Made by a program: the position numbers and the translations under genes. A stretch of DNA of 64,000 bases. It comes from Microglena sp. YARC. Lineage: Eukaryota; Chlorophyta; Chlorophyceae; Chlamydomonadales; Chlamydomonadaceae. The notes beneath the pieces were generated by a model, which was not told the origin of the DNA, did not search any database, and saw only the letters and a list, made by a program, of their open reading frames with translations. Each line of letters opens with the position of its first letter. Positions within the stretch are counted from its first letter, which is position 1. Of this stretch, positions 60,116 to 64,000 are shown piece by piece. Location of the stretch: positions 24,561,529-24,625,528 of the forward strand of contig CM039464.1 of the NCBI GenBank assembly GCA_022414725.1, given 5' to 3'.

Positions 60116-60700
60116 TCGGTTTGTGTTGGAAGTGTGTAGTTGGAAGATAGGGGGTGTTCACTCAAGAAAGTGGGTCTCTCGAAACAAACCAGCCTTGGCA
60201 CTGGGGGGGTGCTGGTCCAGGGCTTGCTGATGATGGCCTCAGCACAGGATGTGCTGTCGAGTGTGGTCTTGACTGACTACGTTCTAGGAGACTCTGATGA
60301 GGATGGAATGGCTGACATGGGTGGTGGAGAAAAGGGATTTTTTCTCTACCATATGCCCATGGTGGATAGGTGTGGTGATTGGTGTTGAAGAGGATAGGTG
60401 TTAAAGCGCTTGAGAAGCTAAGCGCAACAGAGGCTATGCTGTGCTACGCAGATATGAGTATCTGCCCATAGGCGATTCGGGAGGATACGAAGGAAGGAAG
60501 CAGGAGCTGGGAGACGATTCTGGCGCAATAGGGAGGGCGCAACAGAAAGTGCTCATTTCGTTGACCGGACATCAGTGGGCGTGCCCAGAAGTCGGAAAGA
60601 TCGCTGACGTGTTGCCTCAAGCTGGGCCGTGGTCGCGGCCGGTCGCGGTCGAGCAGGTCAACGGCATCTCCGAGGTTGTCTACTTATGATTATTTGCGTT
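60116..60700. other. unique 5' region of the coiled-coil gene
   Basis: Non-repetitive and GC-richer than the surroundings. No TATA box or recognised exon is convincing. It is probably promoter or 5' UTR. Plus frames of 82 codons (60140-60388 and 60441-60689) have no family resemblance. Confidence 0.4.
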
Positions 60701-60770
60701 AGGTTGGCCGACCGAAGTACCCAACCCCCTAATACCCCCATCTGCGAGTGATTTTACCCAGGGATTTTAC

Positions 60771-60916
60771 CCCCTGATGTGAGCGGTTGTTGGCCCGGAA
60801 CAGCTCACATATGAGCGGCTCCAGACCTGGCACACGCGAAACACAAAGCCCCTCATGACTTTCTCCTCGCTGCACCATTCCCATTAACACCGCTCGATAG
60901 ATCTCGAATTTACGCA
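60771..60916 (-). CDS. candidate exon of an upstream minus-strand gene
   Basis: Between an acceptor ('gcccacacag') and a donor (CAGGGG|gtaaaa), two bases plus 48 codons read RKFEIYRAVLMGMVQRGESH, continuing to ELFRANNRSHQG. Composition is protein-like and the other minus frames are closed. Its exit phase (0) does not fit directly onto exon 1 at 59982. It is therefore either another gene or needs an unseen exon in between. Family not recognised. Confidence 0.4.
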
Positions 60917-61021
60917 CTGTGTGGGCAATCGTTTGGGGGGCGCGTGGTAGATGCTACCTGGCCTGCGTGGGCTGTTTTCCTCAACGCCGGTACAGGATGC
61001 GTGTGACGTCTGACCACGGAT

Positions 61022-61061
61022 CTATGCCGAGGAATCGCTATCTATAGTCAGCTTCGCATTC
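61022..61061 (-). CDS. possible short exon with stop
   Basis: After 'catcatcttcag' the minus strand reads NAKLTIDSDSSA and TAG in phase 0, or ECEADYR and stop in phase 1. It sits between unique sequence and a minisatellite, a position typical of exons in this window. Weak evidence. Confidence 0.2.
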
Positions 61062-61084
61062 TGAAGATGATGGATGAGGGGAGG

Positions 61085-62065
61085 AGGATGTAGTGAAGCT
61101 TCCATGGGGTGAGGGTGGGGATTGGGTACTACCATGGCTGCATGGGTGGGAGTGGAGCACTGCCATGGCTGTTTGAGTGGGTAAAGCGCACTGCCATGGG
61201 GGTATGGGTGGGGTGGGGGTACTACCATGCCTGTATGGGTGGGGTTGGGGCACTGCCATGGCTGTATGGGTGGGGTGGGGCACTGCCCTGGTTGTATGGT
61301 TGGAGGTGGGGCAATGCCATGGCTGTGTGGCAGGGGTTGGAGCACTGTCATGGCTGTAAGGGGGTGGGGGTGGTGCATTACCATGGCTGCATGGGTGAGG
61401 TTGGGGTACTACCATGGCTATGTGGGTGGGGGCGGGGCACTGCCACGGCTGTATGCATGCGCTGTGTGGGGTTATGTCATGGCTGTATTGGTGGGTGTGG
61501 TAGGGGCACCACCTGGCTGTATGGGTGGGTGTGGAGCACTACCATGGCTTCTGGGGTGGGTGTAGGTGGGGTACTCCCATGGGGTTTTATATGAGTGGGG
61601 GTGGGGCATTGCCATGGCTGTGTGGGTGTGAGTGGGACGCACTGCCATGGGTGTATGGATGGGGGTTGGGTACTGCTATAGTGGTGAGGGGTGGGGTAAT
61701 GGATGGGTGGGGAGACTTCCATGGCTGTATAGGTGGGGATGGGGTACTGCCATTGCTGTATGGGTGGGGGTGGGGGGCACTGCCATGAGGGTATATATGG
61801 GTGGGGTGGGGTATCGTCATGGCTGTATGGGTGGGGGTGGGGTACTGCCATAGTGGTGTGTGTGTGGGGGGGAGGGTATGGGAAGGTGTGGAGCTCTGCC
61901 ATGGCTGTATGGGGGGGGTTAGGGGTGGGGTATTGCCATGGCTGTATGGGGGGGGGGGGGGCACTGCCACGGGGGTATATCTGGGTGGGTGTGGGGAGGG
62001 TACTGCCATGGCTGAATGGGTGGGAAGCACTGGTATGGCTGTGTGCATGGGACGGGAAGAAAGCA
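61085..62065. repeat. 'ccatggctgtatgggtggggtggggtactg' minisatellite, about 38-bp unit
   Basis: About 25 units, each with CCATGG. No coding content despite many open frames. Confidence 0.95.
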
Positions 62066-62069
62066 CGCG

Positions 62070-62200
62070 AATCATATGTGTGAGCAACACACCTGGCGTA
62101 CCCCATTCATGGTTCACAATATCCAGCAACCTCGTTCAAATGAGCAATCGTCGCAGTAACATCAAGCATTGCTTTTGCGTTGAACTTAGTGGGTTGCAAG
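62070..62200 (-). CDS. unique island between minisatellites, possible exon
   Basis: Two minus frames look coding-like: FNAKAMLDVTATIAHLNEVA (62193 downward) and LLDIVNHEWGTP ending at CCAG|gtgtgt (donor near 62091). Since unique islands within arrays elsewhere in this window are exons, this may be one, but I cannot fix frame or edges. Confidence 0.25.
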
Positions 62201-62915
62201 GGTAGGGCACTCCCATGGCTGTGTAGGGGGGTAGGGCACTCCTATGGCTGTGTAGGGGTGGTAGGGCACTCCCATGGCTGTGTAGGGGGGTAGGGCACTG
62301 CCATGGCTGTGTAGGGGTGGTAGGGCACTCCTATGGCTGTGTAGGGGGGGTAGGGCACTCTCATGGCTGTGTAGGGGGGTAGGGCACTGCCATGGCTGTG
62401 TAGGGGTGGTAGGGCACTGCCATGGCTGTGTAGGGGTGATAGAGCACTCCCATGGCTGTGAATGGGTGGTAGGGCACGGCCATGGGTGTGTAGGGGTGGT
62501 AGGGCACTCCCATGGCTGTGTAGGGGTGGTAGGGCACTGCCATGGCTGTGTAGGGGTGGTAGAGCACTCCCATGGCTGTGAATGGGTGGTAGGGCACTGC
62601 CATGGGTGTGTAGGGGTGGTAGGGCACTCCCATGGCTGTGAATGGGTGGTAGGGCACTGCCATGGGTGTGTAGGGGTGATAGGGCACTGCCATGTCTGGG
62701 AATGGGTTGTAGGGCACTCCCATGGCTGTGGAGGGGTGATAGGGCACTGCCATGGCTGTGAATAGGCGGTAGGGCACCCCCATGGCTGTGTAGGGGTGAT
62801 AGGGCACTGCCATGGCTGAAAATAGGCGGTAGGGCACCCCCATGGCTGTGTAGGGGTGATAGGGCACTGCCATGGCTGTGAATAGGTGGTAGGGCACTCA
62901 GATGGCTGTGTTAGT
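62201..62915. repeat. 'ggtagggcactcccatggctgtgtaggg' minisatellite, about 38-bp unit
   Basis: Eighteen or nineteen units with CCATGGCTGTG. Its relation to the array at 61085-62065 (shared CCATGGCTGT core) suggests a common origin on both sides of the island. Confidence 0.95.
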
Positions 62916-62986
62916 TAAGTCACAATTCCTGGTGGATAAATCCATTGCATGACTCGATTATTGTGGCCATTTAGGTACCGTACTGA

Positions 62987-63583
62987 ACTGATTTTCCCGG
63001 TTGTCAGATATACCGAGGATGGGTAACAGAAATACACGCCGCAGTGCGACTCATCCACAAGGCCATTTGCACCGGAGCCCTGGGATCCCGCAGAATGATC
63101 ATGGACGCTGGCAAGGAAGAGGACCTCCCCAGGGGGGTCCTGGGCAAACGTCTCCCTGATTGGTTACGCCCCTCCACTATTACTGTAGCGGACTGGAAGA
63201 GAATGAGACCTGATCTTGCCGTCCTACCTGACATAGACTCTCCTACCTGTATGTCTGATAAAGAACTCTGGGTTCTTGAGCTTGGATACTGCTCTGATAC
63301 CAACCATGCTACTAAGTTTATCACTAAACACGCCCAGCATGTTGAATTAGTAAATGGCCTCAGATCGGCTGGATACCTTGTTCACTATGAAGTTATCACC
63401 GTTGGAACAACTGGTACTATTCCAACCTCTTTTTTGACTTCTATGACCACTCTTGGACTTCAGAGATCATGTGCCCTCAAACTGGCGGACACAGTCCACT
63501 CCCACACCATCACTAGCTTTCAGAGTATTTTACAGTGCAGACGCTTTATGGAAGCACACCCCGGGTCGATACCCGGGGACTAG
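62987..63583 (+). CDS. retrotransposon ORF, C-terminal part
   Basis: The frame is open from 62987 to TAG at 63581-63583 and has no obvious start, so it is a 5'-truncated copy. It reads QIYRGWVTEIHAAVRLIHKA, then LPDWLRPST, MRPDLAVLPDI, KELWVLELGYC and YEVITVGTTG. The order RPD-L…E-L-(W)VLELGY…K…L…GY.V….V.VG..G resembles the PD-(D/E)xK-like C-terminal domain that follows reverse transcriptase in some non-LTR elements. No reverse transcriptase motifs (FADD/YxDD) are in the window. A hairpin (CCCCGGGT-CGAT-ACCCGGGG, 63559-63578) precedes the stop codon. Confidence 0.5.
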   Translation, partial: TDFPGCQIYRGWVTEIHAAVRLIHKAICTGALGSRRMIMDAGKEEDLPRGVLGKRLPDWLRPSTITVADWKRMRPDLAVLPDIDSPTCMSDKELWVLELGYCSDTNHATKFITKHAQHVELVNGLRSAGYLVHYEVITVGTTGTIPTSFLTSMTTLGLQRSCALKLADTVHSHTITSFQSILQCRRFMEAHPGSIPGD

Positions 63584-64000
63584 CACACAGATCGTCCCCC
63601 CTCTCAGGTTTTGTCTTACCAGCTGTATTGTGTCGGTGCTTCCCAACCGGGGTGAAAAACCCCCGTATTAATAAGCTGCACTGGCATGATGTGGCTACGG
63701 TGCCTGCCGGTCAGGCATCGGTGGTAATTCTTTTTACTGAGATGGTCCTACGGTGACTATAGCTAGCTCCGGCTTACGCTATGGTGTCCTTAACTTCACG
63801 TCCTGTGAGTAACGGTTCAACACAGATGTAACAATTTCAATTTCAATTTAACAGAAATACCCAAGCTGGTCGGTACGAATGTGGATAGTTAATAATCATA
63901 GATGCAGTGAAATACCCAACGCCCGAAGCTGTTGTACACTAATATGTAATAACCAACCTGATTCCCCAAATTCCGAGGCTGTTTTACAAAAATACTTGAA
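63584..64000 (+). mobile_element. 3' untranslated region of the retroelement and flank
   Basis: After the stop: 'ggtgcttcccaaccggggtgaaaaacccccg' and (AATTTC)n at 63833-63852, which may be the element's short-repeat tail. 'aaatacccaa' then repeats at 63857 and 63911. No further gene. Confidence 0.45.

Overview
This is a eukaryotic nuclear window, extremely rich in tandem repeats and split into many small GT-AG exons. Two genes can be read from it, and they converge tail to tail. The organism is probably a green alga (Chlorophyta/prasinophyte). The clues are a plant/algal-looking spermidine synthase, interstitial CCCTAAA-type telomere-like motifs, and several retroposon families that carry TGTAAC just before their short-repeat tails, which resembles the TGTAA polyadenylation signal of green algae. 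I cannot name the species.

Plus strand, 3970-16389: seven exons of spermidine synthase. All intron phases agree and the exons run from the segment before the GGGDGG motif to the stop codon (about 246 residues, including a 37-nt microexon). The N-terminal exon(s) were not found and may lie before the window or inside the repeats at 1-3700.

Minus strand, 59982 down to at least 20914: nineteen exons that join in one reading frame across 18 introns of mixed phase. They give an uncharacterised protein of at least 769 residues with a Pro/Ser-rich N-terminus followed by almost continuous coiled coil. I do not recognise the family. A candidate terminal exon lies near 16958-17062, about 0.6 kb from the end of the spermidine synthase gene. 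Further minus-strand candidate exons (60771-60916 and about 62110-62195) may belong to a third gene. The right end (62987-63583, plus) is the C-terminal part of a retrotransposon ORF.

The most striking feature is how the introns are built. Most of the long minisatellites are tandem copies of an exon edge. On the 5' side of an exon lie copies of 'intron end + exon start', each keeping the acceptor. On the 3' side lie copies of 'exon end + intron start', each keeping the donor. The same architecture occurs in both genes, around at least 15 exons, with 1 to about 38 copies. Each real exon thus sits between arrays of decoy acceptors and arrays of decoy donors. I know of no described system of this kind and consider it the main discovery candidate.

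The rest is dispersed repeats: tRNA-headed SINEs with different heads but one shared body, two retroposon-tail families (hairpin CAGCC/GGCTG; and a family ending in CATA repeats that seeded a 600-bp TATG array), a MITE-like TGGCGGAG family, a GCGC-hairpin element that interrupts one exon copy, and long poly-G/C tracts that often sit where a polypyrimidine tract would be. The longest open frames in the window are open only because they run through simple repeats; they are not genes.
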